Origin: Chloranthus sessilifolius
Taxonomy: Eukaryota; Streptophyta; Magnoliopsida; Chloranthales; Chloranthaceae
Assembly: GCA_021018995.1 (NCBI GenBank)
Contig: CM037596.1
Location: 10,615,501-10,679,500, forward strand
Direction of reading: 5' to 3'
DNA: 64,000 nucleotides
This document shows positions 1 through 11,854 of this stretch, one piece after another; within the stretch, counting starts at the first letter, position 1, and each line of letters begins with the position of its first letter. The position numbers and the translations under genes are program-made. Under the pieces are notes generated by a model. It was not told where the DNA came from and searched no databases. It worked only from the letters and a program-made list of their open reading frames with translations.

Positions 1-353
1 TCATTTGTGCCGTTACGCAGCCGAATTTTCAGTAGGAACAGAGGAACACAAATAGGATTTTAATGTCCCTTGGGCAAGAGGACTTTTATGCTTCTTTTAT
101 TTTCTTTTTGTTTTGGCCATAAATAGAGACCGCATTAAGCGGGTTGATCGGGTGCCTAACACCTTCCCGATCGATAATCGAAGCCCCTACCCAAGAGCCT
201 TTGGCGTAGTCCGAATTCAGAGTAAATTTTTGCACCTCGGTGCTCTTTAAATTTGACTTGGGTTTCCCGGGACACCAAAAGCTCAGGGTGGCAACTATAT
301 TTTTACGAGTGCGCATCGTCGCAACGGGTTTGGTAAAAATTCACGGTTGCACA
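1..353 (+). mobile_element. 3' part of a left LTR, Tat-lineage Ty3/gypsy element
   Basis: This is the tail of a long terminal repeat whose beginning lies before the window. It ends in GGTTGCACA at 353, and a primer binding site follows two bases later, which fixes the LTR boundary and the + orientation. The same sequence recurs at 50,320-50,483 and 53,057-53,110: both contain the phrases around CCTAACACC, CCCCTACCCAAGAGCC and TTTTTGCAC, a GGTGGC-ACT stretch and the terminal GGTTGCACA. The second copy is a solo LTR that starts TGTAGACACC. No matching right LTR was seen after the pol region, so the element is probably 3'-truncated. Confidence 0.85.
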
Positions 354-355
354 GA

Positions 356-373
356 TGACGACTCTGCTGGGGA
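356..373 (+). promoter_or_regulatory. Primer binding site of the Tat element
   Basis: The site reads TGACGACTCTGCTGGGGA, two bases after the LTR end. It matches the TGGCGACTC-type site of Tat and Ogre elements, known to pair with the 3' end of a tRNA-Arg, except for one G-to-A change near its start. It marks where minus-strand DNA synthesis would begin. Confidence 0.8.
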
Positions 374-490
374 GTAGCTAGTAGAGCTTCCCCTTGAATT
401 TGGTCATTTATGTTTATTTTCTATCCTATTTTTGCTGTTTTGTTACATTTTTTTTACTCACCCCTCCGATTATGTCGTTTTCCCACCTCT

Positions 491-690
491 ACTTTTACGT
501 CATTTACGAGCCTTAGCCAATTGGCGGGCCTACTTGCACATAGTCTTTAATTTTTTTTACATTTATGTCATTTTAAGCGCCTTAGCCGTTTAGCGGGCCT
601 ACTTGTGCATTGTCCTTTAAATTCCTTTACTTTTACGTCATTTAAGGTGCCTTAGCCGTTTGGCGGGCCTACGTGCGCACTTTAATTCCG
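491..690 (+). repeat. Three ~70-bp tandem repeats in the Tat leader
   Basis: Three diverged copies begin near 494, 563 and 633. Each has TTTAYGTCATTT, then GCCTTAGCC, then GCGGGCCTAC and a TTTAA end. They lie in the untranslated leader between the primer binding site and gag. The leader on either side (374-490 and 691-1,740) shows no convincing reading frame. Confidence 0.75.
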
Positions 691-1235
691 CAATCATATT
701 ACAAACAGTGGACGCCGGCCCGAAGAGGCGGCACGGGATCATCACCCCCGGTCTTTGAACTCTAAGCAAACTCTCTCTAAAAGTGAAAACTAAAATTGAA
801 CCAACAAAGGGGACTTAATCAATTTTTCCGGGGTAGATTTTTATGGGTTGGGTTGTTCTAGGCACACATACAATCTCCCGCGTCTTAGTACTACGGCAGC
901 CCCTAGTGGTGATGATCCGGAAAAGTCCCAGCCCACCTAGTACCTAAGAAAGTGCTTGCACTTGAGGTATATCAGGTGGGTAACCTTCTCGTTACCAAGC
1001 TTAAAACTTGGGGAAAAGTGAGCATTAGCATACCCGCACCGGTCTTGTAACCCTTAGGATCGGTGAGGAGAGACCCGGTACATTAAAGCAGTCAGTCCCC
1101 GGAAGCATAGCTTCCAGAAAAACCAGGTTAGAAGACTCATTTCGGGCTGAAAACCCTGCTGTCATAAACTGTCTAGCCCCATTTTTGCCTAGCGCCACTA
1201 ATACTTGCACCAAGGCAAAAATCCCCAGAAGTGCA

Positions 1236-1308
1236 CTGGCGCATGTGTTAGTTGCGCCAGCCTTAAATCTGGGTATTTTTGAACTGGCGCATCTAATAGT
1301 TGCGCTAG
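1236..1308. repeat. Two adjacent hairpins in the Tat leader
   Basis: The first, 1,236-1,260, starts CTGGCGCA and ends TGCGCCAG around a 9-base loop. The second, 1,284-1,308, repeats the design with one arm mismatch. They lie upstream of gag in what would be genomic RNA. No function can be read from the sequence. Confidence 0.7.
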
Positions 1309-1741
1309 CATTGTGTTAGACAGTTGCAGTCCGAATCAGTGGCCTGTTTCACCTCCCAAAGTCCCCGATTAGTGATTTTAGTGCTTCTGTCTAGGCCCCG
1401 CAATTTTCGACACCCAATACGCCCTCGTCGGTCAAGAGAAGGTGACTTCTTTTTTACTCGTTCCAGGGGATCAACTTATTTGCATTGGTTTCCGTGCCTT
1501 CAAGGAGTTTCCCTTTGATTCTTTCGAAGCACTTCAGAGCCTTTACCGCAGGACCTATTTAGGGTACGAGAACCACCCGAAAAGGAAATTCAAAAGGCCC
1601 CGGAATTCTTAATCTTTTCACTTATAAAAATTCAAAAAAATAATAATAATCAAAAATCCTAAAATTAGAGTTTTGTTGGTGCCGGCACAATAGCATCATC
1701 ATACCCTCCGTCATCCCATAGGAGAAAGAGGAAGCTTTACA

Positions 1742-3650
1742 GGCCCCACTTGAGGCACCCGTACCCTACCCGACACCAAGCCATGTCGTGGGCTGTAGAC
1801 TTGGCCTATGCCGATCCCGACTCATCCCCACCACATTCCGCGACTCACTCCCATGCAGAGGAAATGTTCACATCTATCCTTCTCACCCAAGCACCCTTTA
1901 CCGTTACTGGCCCATTCGGCGCTCCCATTTTTCCATCTACCACCTCCCAAAATATCCAAAACCCAACCCCCTATTCGCTATTATTTTCCCAAGCCATGCC
2001 CTCATCCATGGCCATTCCCAACTCATCTCACCTTCCATCTACACCCATTCAAAACCCGGCCCAATCCTCCACCTTCACCAATATACCCTATTTTTCATCC
2101 GCCCGACGCATACCCAATCCACCCGCAACTACCCATGCCGCATCCAATCCCCCATACATCCCTCCATCTACCTAGGTCATACCCATTTTTATTGGGGTCG
2201 TGACTAGTTTTTCTCTCTCATCCTCCACATCTATGCCCCATACATCCTCTCCACACATGCCTAATCCATCCCCATTCACCAATACCCCACCTCATTTTTC
2301 CAACCCACCACTTACCCGGGTCATGCCCGATTTTACCGTGGCCATGCCCAATTTTCCTTCCTCTTCCACCCCATCCATACCCGTCCAACCTTTAAATACA
2401 CCATCCCCATCCGATCTCCCTTCCATGGCCATGATGGAGGAGATGGTTCAAGCCTACACTAGGTGGAAGGCCTCCCAAAACACCCCCTCTCATCCACACC
2501 ACACATCCATGGATCCATCCCATACCCTTTTAAGCCTCCATGCCTCATTCCCCCATGACCCCCATCAATTACCCATCATCCACACCATCCAAACCCCCAT
2601 TACCCATATACCCCAAGGCCCAATGGCCCAAAACCCCATCTCATCCATACCCACCAAGGGCCCATGGCCCAAACCCAGTCCAGACTCATCAATGACCTAT
2701 GACCCAGACCCATCAAGACCCATTGGGTCAGACCTATCATGACCAAGGCTTTATGGTAGCTCAGGTTAGAAACAAGATACCTGATGATGAGAAAATAGAA
2801 ATGATTTCTAAAAATACTTTGCCAGTGATCTCGGACTTTCTAGTGTACCAGCAACAGTTCAGCTTTGCTGATCTGGTAAGGAATGCAAATCGCTGTGAAA
2901 TGCTATTAGGGAGGGTCGCTTGAGCAAGAGCGTGCCTGGGGGAGCCAGGGGAGTTAGGAGGTTCTCGGAGCAGAGAAACAAGAAGAGAGCGAGGGCCAAT
3001 GCCCAGAACATTGCTAACACTAGGCACAATAATAATATAACCCCGTTCCAATTTAAGGCAGCCCAGCCAGCTCCAGTCAGAACCGAGCCGATGCAGAGAA
3101 CAGGGAATGGACAGGGGATGCAGATGACTCCAGAGCAAAGGAGAGCCCGCTATGATCGAGTTTTTACACCCCTAGGGCAATCATTAAATGTACTTTTACT
3201 TTTGCTAATAGAAAAGGGACTAGTTACCGCCCTCCAACCGCGACCTCCTTCAAATCCTATCCCGAAGAACTATGACCCTAACACTCACTGTAATTTTCAT
3301 TAGGGTCTGAGTCACCCAACTGATCGCTGCTTACCATTGAAGCACGCAATCCAAGATTTTATTGATGCCGAGAAAATCATTCCACTTGCACCTTCTCAAG
3401 TGAACCAACATGCAAATATACATCAAGTCCCATTACCCCCGCACCCTACCGGAGGAGCAGGTCAACGACCCACCATCGGGATGATAGAGGAATGTGAGGA
3501 AGAGTTTGAATTTGACCCGTCAGATTACATCAGTGACCGGGAGAGTTATGTGACACCTTTGCAAAGAAATGGTGAAGAAAGGAGTATTGGGGTAATTGAA
3601 CCCCTGAATTTGTCAGATTATTTCCCCAACTCAGCACCATAAATTGAACC
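1742..3650 (+). pseudogene. Tat gag, broken and missing its capsid core
   Basis: Gag would form the virus-like particle. The first part (1,750-2,742) is Pro/Ser/Thr/His-rich low-complexity sequence, as at Tat gag N termini, in one frame with a stop near 2,175. A frameshift near 2,700-2,740 then leads directly into the end of the capsid region (residues MVAQVRNKIPDDEKIEMI, then FADLV). The Trp-containing retrotransposon-gag core expected between these parts is absent, so well over 100 residues seem deleted. Downstream are a basic stretch and a zinc-knuckle-like C-x2-H...H-x4-C motif (HCNFH, then GLSHPTDRC) interrupted by a TAG at 3,301. The end is acidic (EECEEEFEFD). There are several stops and frame changes. 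The Tat assignment rests on these motifs and the pol genes downstream. Confidence 0.75.
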
Positions 3651-3794
3651 CTTAGATCTTAGGGCCTATTTCCCATCACCCACACCTATCAATTATGTGC
3701 AAATAAATGCATATCAACCATACACTGCCGCCCCCATTAATTACCCAATAGCCCATCAGGTCCCCCATCTCCCACCATCACCTATCAACTATTA

Positions 3795-4765
3795 GTGGCC
3801 CACTCCTACCCCATTACCTCTAGCACAATCACCCACAAACTTCACCACCCCCACCTTCCAGAGTTATCAGTACAAGGGCATCAGATACCGGCAGCTACGC
3901 CATTTCAGATCTCGAGACTAACTTACGATCCTCATCAGGTCCCACTGAGTTATGAGCAGACGGATGTCGCCGACAGTAGCAGAGAAGGGGCAGTAGACTT
4001 TGTTACCAGATCAGGGAAGATATCTAAGCAGCCAGAAGATATCCCGCTCCATTTTCAAGCTTTAATAGGGGAGTTAAAAAACGCGCATGTATCTCTTCAG
4101 GTGAGCCCAGATGAGGTCGGGCAGATAATTGGTCAAGTGATGGCTCCAAATGCCATTTCGTTTTCGGATGCAGATTTACCAGAAGAGGGAAACAGTCACA
4201 CAAAATCCCTCAATATTACTGTTACATCCGGAAACATGATAATCCCTTTGGTTTTAATCGATAATGGGCCAGCTCTAAATGTGTGCCCGCTGAGAACAAC
4301 CATAAAGATCGGGGTAGATCCATGCATGTTAAGACCTACGAGAACCAGTGCTCGAGGTTTTGACAATACAAGAAGGGAAATAATAGGAGAAGTTGACCTT
4401 AAGCTAATAATTGGCCAATGAGCTTTTCCATATTATTTCAGGTGATGGATGTCAAATCCTCGTTCAACTTATTGATAGGGCGCCCATGGTTACACGAGGT
4501 TGGGGCAGTACCATCGACGCTGCATCAAAAGATCAAATTTATATATGGGCAGAAGGTGATCACCATCATCGGTGAAGGGCAAAACGAGAAGGAAAAGGCC
4601 ACCCATAGCATTGAGAATCCAAAAATACTGGATGTACCACATACAAATGAAGACACCGACCTCCATAGTTTTGAATATGAGGTGTCAACAGTTGTCCCAG
4701 AGCCCCCGGAAAGTAGCACTTCAAAAATCGGAGGCGGAATAGAAGCAGCAGTGGCCATGCTCTAG
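3795..4765 (+). pseudogene. Tat aspartic protease region
   Basis: Two overlapping frames (3,795-4,421 and 4,418-4,765) carry the retropepsin-like protease that would cut the polyprotein. The active-site region reads VLIDNGPALNVCPL, with Asp-Asn-Gly as seen in Tat proteases where other retroelements have Asp-Ser/Thr-Gly. The later motif FNLLIGRPWLHEVGAVPS is the conserved end of the fold. A stop and a frame change separate the two halves at about 4,420. The following stretch (4,766-5,781) is a weakly conserved linker with several stops and some polar residues (near 5,171-5,362), in which no catalytic domain was recognised. Confidence 0.8.
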
Positions 4766-5781
4766 AAGTGGGGCTATAAAAAAGAAAGAGGACTTGGACC
4801 CAAATTGCAAGGCAGAAGAGAGCCAGTCACAGCCAAGGGTGGTCAGAAAGTCAGATTTGGGTTATGTTACAAGCCCACAGACGAAGAGGTGCGAGAGGCT
4901 AAGGAGAAAGCCCGTGCCACGACAGTTGCAAGAGTTAGGGGGATACACATAGAGGAGAAACCTCGTCCCAGGCCTCACATCAGAGATTTATTCGTGAGTG
5001 TCGGAGTTGTGAAGATCGACCAGAACGGGGCAACCCGATTAACCCCACACAAACCCACAGCACCCATTCACCCCACCAATCCGCACATTACCCTTCCCAG
5101 CCTAGAAATAGACCTGGCCGCGTTATCCCTCTCTGAGGAACGACATTCCCTACCTGAATAATCTCCCCCTGTGATAAATCACCACAAAACTATGTTGACG
5201 TTTGAGGACATAATCTCAGACGAACCCGGGATCAACATGATGGAGGCTGACTCTGAAGAGTCGTATCAGTCAGCACCCCCCATCCGAATAGGTAAGGAGC
5301 AGCATCTCAGGTACGCAATTGGGCATCTTTGCCCCAAACTCTGGAAGCGACAGGTGGCCTGAAATTTGGCACCCGTTTAAAAAAAAAACCTGTAAAAAGT
5401 GAGATAAGCCCTTGGCAGGCAATACATTGTATATATAAAGACCTGCTTTGCCAAGGGCCCGTTTCCGAAGAAAACAAAAATTCCAAAAACAGAGAAAATA
5501 TCAAATCCAAAAATATTGTCTTTCAAAATTCTGAATAAAATCCCATAAAAGATGTCTTAATCGAAATACCCGTCCCACGTGAAATCGACCCCTTTCTTGT
5601 AGAAATACAATAAGAGGTAGGAATTACGAGTCTAGACGAGGATGTCCCTTTTGAGGAGTTCCCCAATGAGCTCCTTGACCGGTTTGCGGACTTTGAGCAT
5701 GGCCCTACCCCAATTGTTGAAGAAACAGAGGATGTCAATCTAGGGACTGAGGAGATTCCCCAAATTACCAAGATCTGAACG

Positions 5782-7140
5782 TTGTTGTCTCCCGAAGAAA
5801 GAAAAAGCATGATCGATTTCCTTCGGTCATACCAAGACGTTTTTGCCTGGTCGTATGAGGACATGCCTGGTTTGGACACCGATTTGGTCGAGCATGAGTT
5901 GCCACTCTACCCTGATATGAAGCCGGTCAAGCACAAGCTAAGACGTCTCCGACCCAAGTGGACGCGGGGTTTCTCATGGTATGACGCGGGGTTTCTCATG
6001 GTATCTAAATACCCGCAGTGACTAGCCAATATTGTCCCAGTACCGAAGAAGGATGGAAAAGTATATATGTGCATCGATTTCCGAAGCCTGAACAAGGCGA
6101 GCCCGAATGACGATTTCCCGTTGCCGCACATCGACATCTTGGTCGATAACACTGCTAGGCACGGGATGCTTTCTTTCATGGATGGATTCTCCGGATACAA
6201 CCAAATAAAGATGGCAAAGGCCGACCGAGAAAAGAAAACGTTCATCACTCCCTGGGGAACCTTTTGCTATCGAGTCATGCCATTTGGGCTAAAGAATGCT
6301 AGGGCAGCTACCAGAGAGCTATGACTGCACTATTTCATGACATGATGCATCGAGAAATTGAAGTGTATGTCGATGATATGATAGCCAAGTCACCGGAGCG
6401 AAGCGATCACTTGGTAAACCTCCAAAAGTTGTTTAAGAGGCCGAGAAAGCACAGGTTACGTCTGAATCCACAGAAGTGCGCAGTTGGTGCTATGCCTGAA
6501 AAATTGTTAGGATTCATCGTTAGCAGGAGAGGTATTGAAGTCGACCTAGTCAAAGTAAAGGCCATCACAGAAATGTCACCGCCGTCTACTTAGAAAGAGA
6601 TCAGAGGGTTCTTGGGCAGGATACAATATATCAGTCGATTCATTGCACAACTGACTCCAATCTGCACGCTGATATTCAAGCTACTTCGAAAGAACTCACC
6701 CGTTGAATGGAACGATGATTGTCAGGCAGCATTAGATAAAATCAAAAGCTACCTCCTCAATCCACCTGTGTTGGTACCACCGGAGCCGAGGAGACTACTC
6801 TTGATGTATCTCTCCACGACGGAAGTTTCGATGGGATGTGTCTTAAGGCAGCATGATGAGACGGGAAGAAGGGAGCAGACTATCTACTATCTCAGCAAGA
6901 AGTTTACTGACTACGAGACGCGTTATTCTCATCTGGAGAAAGCATGCCTAGCTCTTGTATGGGCCACTAAGAGGCTCCATCATTACTTGCTATCCCAAGT
7001 CGTTCTACTCCTCGCCCAAATGGACCCATTGAAGCACTTATTTGAGAAGCCGACTCTTACTGGAAGAACTGCACAATGGCAGCTTTTATTATCTGAGTTT
7101 GATATCACTTACGTCACTCAGGAGTCGATCAAGGGGCAGA
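5782..7140 (+). pseudogene. Tat reverse transcriptase and first RNase H
   Basis: The reverse transcriptase begins with SPEERKSMIDFLRSYQDVFA and continues through IVPVPKKDGK, CIDFRSLNKA, FMDGFSGYNQI and VMPFGLKNA to the catalytic YVDDM, whose two Asp residues are intact. The palm entry is damaged: after RLRPKW the usual linker is missing, and a 22-bp tandem duplication (about 5,962-6,004) repeats the GGGGTTTCTCATGG text. A stop replaces Trp near 6,019, the frame shifts near 6,321, and TAG interrupts at 6,591. The RNase H domain follows (about 6,780-7,000), with YYLSKKFTDYETRYS, then EKACLALVWA. The order protease-RT-RNase H matches a Ty3/gypsy element. Confidence 0.9.
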
Positions 7141-7790
7141 CACTCATTGATCATCTTGTCGACAATCCATTGCCCGATTATGAGCCCTTGAGAACCGAGT
7201 TCCCTGATGAAGACATCATGTTCGTGACGGAAGATGATACTGAAGAAGCAAAGGAATCGCAGGTAATGCACTTTGACGAGGCAGCAAATGCCGAAGGTCA
7301 GGGAGTTGGCGCCATTCTGATTTCGCCAAGAGGATCCCACGTACCGGTCTCCATCAAACTCAGCTTCCCTTGCACTAATAACATGGCCGAGTACAAAGCT
7401 TGTGCAGCAGGCCTACAGGCAGCTCTTGATCTGAACGTAACTCACCTCCGAGTATTCGACGATTCGCAGCTGATCATTTACCAAACGAATGGAGAATGAA
7501 AGATGAAAGATGAGAAACTGATCCTTTACCATGAGCATCTCGAGGACTTGATTGCATGTTTTGAGGATGTCACATTCTCCTATGTCCCGCGAATAAGGAA
7601 TCATTTTGCCGACACATTAGCAACTTTGGCGTCAATGGTAGAAATCTTGTATGGTGTTGTGATAAAGTCGATCATGATTAAGCAGAGGAATGAGCCAGCC
7701 TTCTTCCTCCAGATTGAGGAACCTACAAAGCGGGATGATGAGCCACCTTGGTTCTCAGATATCAAGAACTTCCTCAAGACTTGAGCTTTC
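7141..7790 (+). pseudogene. Second (archaeal-type) RNase H of the Tat element
   Basis: After a linker around GQTLIDHLVDNPLPDYEP comes a second RNase H: FDEAANAEGQGVGAIL, then NNMAEYKACAAGLQAAL, and after a stop at 7,497 IRNHFADTLATLAS. A second RNase H of this kind between the first RNase H and integrase is diagnostic of the Tat lineage and is the strongest evidence for the assignment. The first acidic position reads FDEA where a DGA/DGS motif is usual, the Asp-rich strand (RVFDDSQLI) is altered from the usual DS-Q pattern, and one stop splits the domain, so it is not functional. Confidence 0.85.
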
Positions 7791-8998
7791 CCCCAAGGGA
7801 CATCCAGAGAGGATAGGCGAACTATTCAACGTTTAGCGGCAGGCTACGTCATTTGCGGGGAATGCCTTTACAAGAGATCATTCAACAACATTTTGCTCAA
7901 GTGCCTTACCAAGAGCGAAGCAGTCAATATCATGAAGGAGAACCACGAGGGAGTATGTGGTGCCCACGTCAGCGATCACATGCTCGCTAAGAAAATCTTA
8001 CGGCAAGGATACTTTTGGACCACTACAGAATCAGACTGCTGCAAGCATGTTCAGAAGTGCTACAGGTGTCAGGAACACTCTAGTCTGGTACACGCTCCTG
8101 CCATCAATCTACACTGCATGACCACTCCTTGGCCCTTATCCACCTAGGGCCTCGACATCATCGGAATGACTAATCCGAAAGCCTTAAATGGACATTGGTT
8201 CATCCTCGTCGCATCGAATACTTTACCAAATGGGTAGAGACAGCATCCTACGCCAACATCACGGCCCAGCACATCGAGAAGTTTCTCAAGGGCAATATTG
8301 TGTGTCGATTTGGAGTACCCAAGAATATCATCACGAACAATGGCACAAACTTCTCGAATAAGCGCATCCAAGCCCGCTGCGAGCAGTACAAAATCAAGCA
8401 CCATCGCTCGTCGCCTTATCGACCGCAAACCAATGGAGCCGTGGAAGCTGCTAACAAAACGATCGTCCGCATCCTTGAGAGAATGGTCGTCACCTACCGG
8501 GATTGGAGCGAAATGCTACCATTTGCATTATGAGCCTACCGAACTTTGATCCGTACCACTACAGGGGCAACACCATTCTCCCTTGTGTATGGAACCGAGG
8601 TCGTCTTGCCAGTTGAGGTTGAAGTACCCTCGCTCCGAGTCCTCCTTAAATCTGGTCTACCCGAGGCAGAGAGAGAGAGATCCCGCTTTGATCAATTGAA
8701 CTTACTGGACAAGAAAAGGCTACTGGCCTTGTGTCAGACCCAAGTTTACAAAGGGCGAATCACACGCGCTTACAATAAACGTGTCTGCGATCGAGATCTA
8801 AAGGTGGGAGACACTGTGTTGAAGAAAATCTTACCTTCTCTCCACACCGATCTGAGAGGGAAGTTTAAGCCTAACTGGGAGGGACCTTACATCATCAATG
8901 AAGTACTGCCGGGATACACCATCCGCCTCGCCACCATGGACGGAGATCATTTTCCTGAGCCCATCAACGATGGATATGTCCAACGGTTCTACTCTTAG
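7791..8998 (+). pseudogene. Tat integrase
   Basis: The His2-Cys2 zinc-binding region is present (ENHEGVCGAH, then CCKHVQKCYRCQEH). The catalytic core starts near GLDIIG (first Asp retained), but the second catalytic Asp is lost: the usual DNG motif reads TNNGTNF near 8,340. The third acid is retained in PQTNGAVEAANKT. Frame changes occur near 8,150-8,195 and a stop at 8,531. The C-terminal part (8,546-8,998) runs to FKPNWEGPYIINEVLPGY and ends with no chromodomain, as expected for Tat and unlike the chromovirus at the other end of the window. Confidence 0.9.
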
Positions 8999-9657
8999 TC
9001 TATCGCGGCAAGGTAAATATTAGTGAAACAGATACGTGACTGCTTAAGAACCACACAAAAGAGGCCATCATTCCAAACCCAGTAACCAAAAGCGTCCCTG
9101 AAACGATCATATCTTTTGCTACACCATTTGAGCATTGGTCTTTCTTTCAATAAACCCTTCCCCGAAAAAAAAAAAGAGAGAAAAAGCATGTACATACAAC
9201 AAAAAAAAGAGAGAGAGGAAGTAGAATTACTACCAAAAATATAAAAAGATCAGAAAAGCAAAACATATAAAAGATTGCCTAAAATAAAACAAAGGAACAA
9301 AAAAAAAATGTATATATAGAAAAGAAAGAGAATAGAGAAATCATGGGGTTTGTACAGTAAAAATCCCCCAAGGAAGAAGTGTGTTGTGGAAAACTGAAAT
9401 CGTATCAAGAAAACCTTTTTAGCCCAGCATACCTTCAAATCCTAACCTGGACCATGGCCAAGCTACACCCTGAAGAAAGTCCTCTTTTTAGGTTTACAAG
9501 CAGTCATAGTATCTGTTAAGTCAACACGAATCGAGTTATGAGACGACACTAGAACTCCATCTAGCCGGCTATAACGGAATCGACGTCTATGTCGTGGCTT
9601 TCAATAAGACGAAAAAAAAGAAAGATAAATAAAATAAAATACAAGCTCAAAGCAAGA

Positions 9658-9850
9658 TGGACGTGGTGAAAATCCGAAAGGGCACTACGGGTAAAAAGAG
9701 CGAGCTTGTGCGGACCAGGTGAAAACCCGAAAGGGCACTTGGGGTAAGAGAGCTAAAACCATGAACGTGATGAAAACCCGAAAGGGCGCCACAGGTAAAA
9801 AGAGGGCGATCACAGGCACGACGAACCCACTTTGGGTGTTGTGAGTAAAA
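9658..9850 (+). repeat. Four ~55-bp degenerate repeats in the Tat 3' region
   Basis: Three copies contain GTGAAAAYCCGAAAGGGC followed by a GGTAAAAAGAG-like end, and a more diverged fourth copy sits at 9,810-9,850. They lie in the long noncoding region after integrase. The stretch 9,000-9,657 is A/T- and A-rich without a credible gene. Confidence 0.7.
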
Positions 9851-10200
9851 AGAGATTAAAAAGAAAAATTATTTGAGGAAAGGAATAAAGAAATGTTTGG
9901 GGAACCTTTTGGTTACTCTCCCTGTTACCCCCTTTTTTCTGACTGGGTCACTCATGTTAGTTCAAATCGGGCCCCGACCAGTTGTCTTTGTGAAACTGCT
10001 TTGTCAAGCGTATGACTCAAGGTAAGGAGAAAGGTTTGACTTAATCCAAAGGGATTGACGTTCCGGCCTTGGTAAAACTGCTGAAACTCACTCAGATCCG
10101 ACCACTTAAAAGGGGTTCAACCATGCTCAAAAGGGGACCCGAGATCTCACCCTCTGATTGAGGCATCAAAACAAACAACAAAAGAGAGAATAAAGGAGAA

Positions 10201-10413
10201 GGCGAGAAGACCCTTTGTCAAAGATAATAATTTCCCTTTTCCACTTTCATGCCCACACTTTGTGCACCCGGGCGAGAAGACCTTTTGTCAAAGATAGTAA
10301 TCTCCCTTTTCCACTTTCATGCCCACACTTTATGCACCTAGGGCGGGAAGACCACTTTTGCTAAAAGATAATGATTTTCCTTTTTCACTTCCATGCCTAG
10401 GCTGTGCACATTT
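10201..10413 (+). repeat. Three ~70-bp tandem repeats in the Tat 3' region
   Basis: Copies start near 10,201, 10,271 and 10,342. Each reads GGCGRGAAGACC, then a CTTTTGTCAAAGATA-like segment, CCCTTTTCCACTTYCATGCC, and CTTTGTGCACC or a close variant. The first two are nearly identical and the third is more diverged. A half copy may continue to about 10,510. Confidence 0.75.
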
Positions 10414-10696
10414 CATCTCAAAAGGGACCCATCAACCAAAAAGAACAAAAAAAAAGAGGAGTTTTTGTAAATATAATAAATTTTCCTTTTCCATTTACAA
10501 CTGTACCGCTTACACCATATCCAAAAAAAAATATATCGGTGTGATGTCTAGCTTTCTTTTCTTTCCTTTGTACAAAAACATAAAGCAAAAAAAAACAAGC
10601 AAAAATATACCCAAAAAATATGTGTATCTGAATAGGGGTCTCTTATGCCCCTTCCTGTGAATCTGATCTGTGCAAAAAGATATGTACACGAGGGAA

Positions 10697-10963
10697 TCAA
10701 CGGCCCAGCTCACGCTTCAAGGCACTAATCTCTACGCGAAAACCATCCTCCCGGACATTCCGCTCAGTCAGCCAGTGACCATGCAGGCTCCTGTACCTCT
10801 TCCGAGAAGCATCGGTAGCCCCAAGAGCAACATTCAAGGCTCCTTCCAGATGAAGGACCTCGCTCTCAGCTGTGCCAGCTCTGGTCTCTACTACCTCTGC
10901 TCTAACTTTCTCTTGTGACCCGGCACTTTCCGATGGTGCACTTAGCGGTTTTGAGAACCATCT
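10697..10963 (-). CDS. Antisense reading frame in the Tat 3' region
   Basis: On the - strand, opposite to gag-pol, a frame stays open for 88 codons and ends at a TGA (10,697-10,699). It begins RWFSKPLSAPSESAGSQEKV and continues with Glu/Arg/Leu-rich helical sequence (TAESEVLHLEGALNVAL, then DGFRVEISALKRELGR). The composition suggests the end of a longer protein with a coiled-coil-like tail. An AG just upstream (before ATGG at about 10,964) could be a splice acceptor, but no upstream exon was recognised. Some Tat-type elements are known to carry antisense ORFs between integrase and the 3' LTR, and the position fits. Identity is unknown. Confidence 0.4.
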   Translation of the reverse strand, partial: RWFSKPLSAPSESAGSQEKVRAEVVETRAGTAESEVLHLEGALNVALGATDASRKRYRSLHGHWLTERNVREDGFRVEISALKRELGR

Positions 10964-11529
10964 TCAAAATATGTGACACAGAAAAATGAGAAGTTTAGAA
11001 AATGTAGTAATAATAGGAGAGGCATCACTTCCATGTATAAGCGCAAGCGCCTCAAATGTTGGACCGCCGACGCTCTAAAAGTAGAGCGGTGAAGCGCCCC
11101 CGCCGATATATGAGGCGCAAACACTTAATCTATGGAAGGGATGGCACTTCTATTTGACATTTTTAAAACGAGACGGAAATAAAATGACACTCACTTTGTT
11201 ACTAGATGCAGAAATAGGGTTTCGCCGCTTTGATGTTTCTTATTGCGCTTTGAGAAGATGAAAATTGGGAGGGCAAAGGCAAGAAGTAAATTCTAAATTT
11301 CTAATTCACAACCGCCTTAAATATTTATCTCGAATGGGAATGATGGCCATTGGATGACACGATGTCAGGCGCCGTAATCCCGTCCGCCTCGCCTCGATCC
11401 TCATTTAATTTTCTGACAAAATATGGGGCGCTTCATATCAAAATGGTGCTACAATGTTAAAATTTGGGGTGCCTCTTATAATGTACGAAGCGCTAACGCT
11501 TCCTTCTCGTCACGGAATATAGCGTCAGT

Positions 11530-11702
11530 GCTTCTTACTTGAAAATTACGATATCATGCGTCGCTTTTAATTAATGATATTACATCATAAATCGCGATAG
11601 CGCGCCGTACCTGAGCATCAACGCTTCTAACTTGAAAATCACGATATCATACGCCGCTTTTAATTAATGACATTACATCATAAATCGCGATAGCGCGTCG
11701 TA
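11530..11702. repeat. Two ~90-bp direct repeats
   Basis: Unit 1 (11,530-11,622) and unit 2 (from 11,623) both read GCTTCTnACTTGAAAAT, then CACGATATCAT or a variant, GCTTTTAATTAATGA, and TACATCATAAATCGCGATAGCGCG. The surrounding 10,970-11,850 is unusually rich in GCGC/CGCC words for this AT-rich window. No protein was recognised in it. Confidence 0.7.
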
Positions 11703-11854
11703 TAGGGAGTGCAATCGGGTGGTCTTCTCGTTTGTCTTTTCAAACATAATCATGACAAAATCAAGATGTCAGGCACGGACTCCCAACGCCACGCCACACT
11801 TTGCTTTTCTAATTCTGTCAGTGTCAGTTTAGTGGTAACCATGGTTAAAGCGTG

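Noticed and set aside
1788-2207. Overlapping + strand frames in the Pro/His-rich part of the Tat gag
   Set aside because: All three frames stay open because the DNA is CCCATCC-type low-complexity text. Only the frame that continues at 2,200 fits the gag.
10319-10660. A 113-codon + strand frame in the Tat 3' region
   Set aside because: It runs through the 70-bp repeats and A/T-rich sequence, is Lys/Phe-rich, and has no protein-like pattern.
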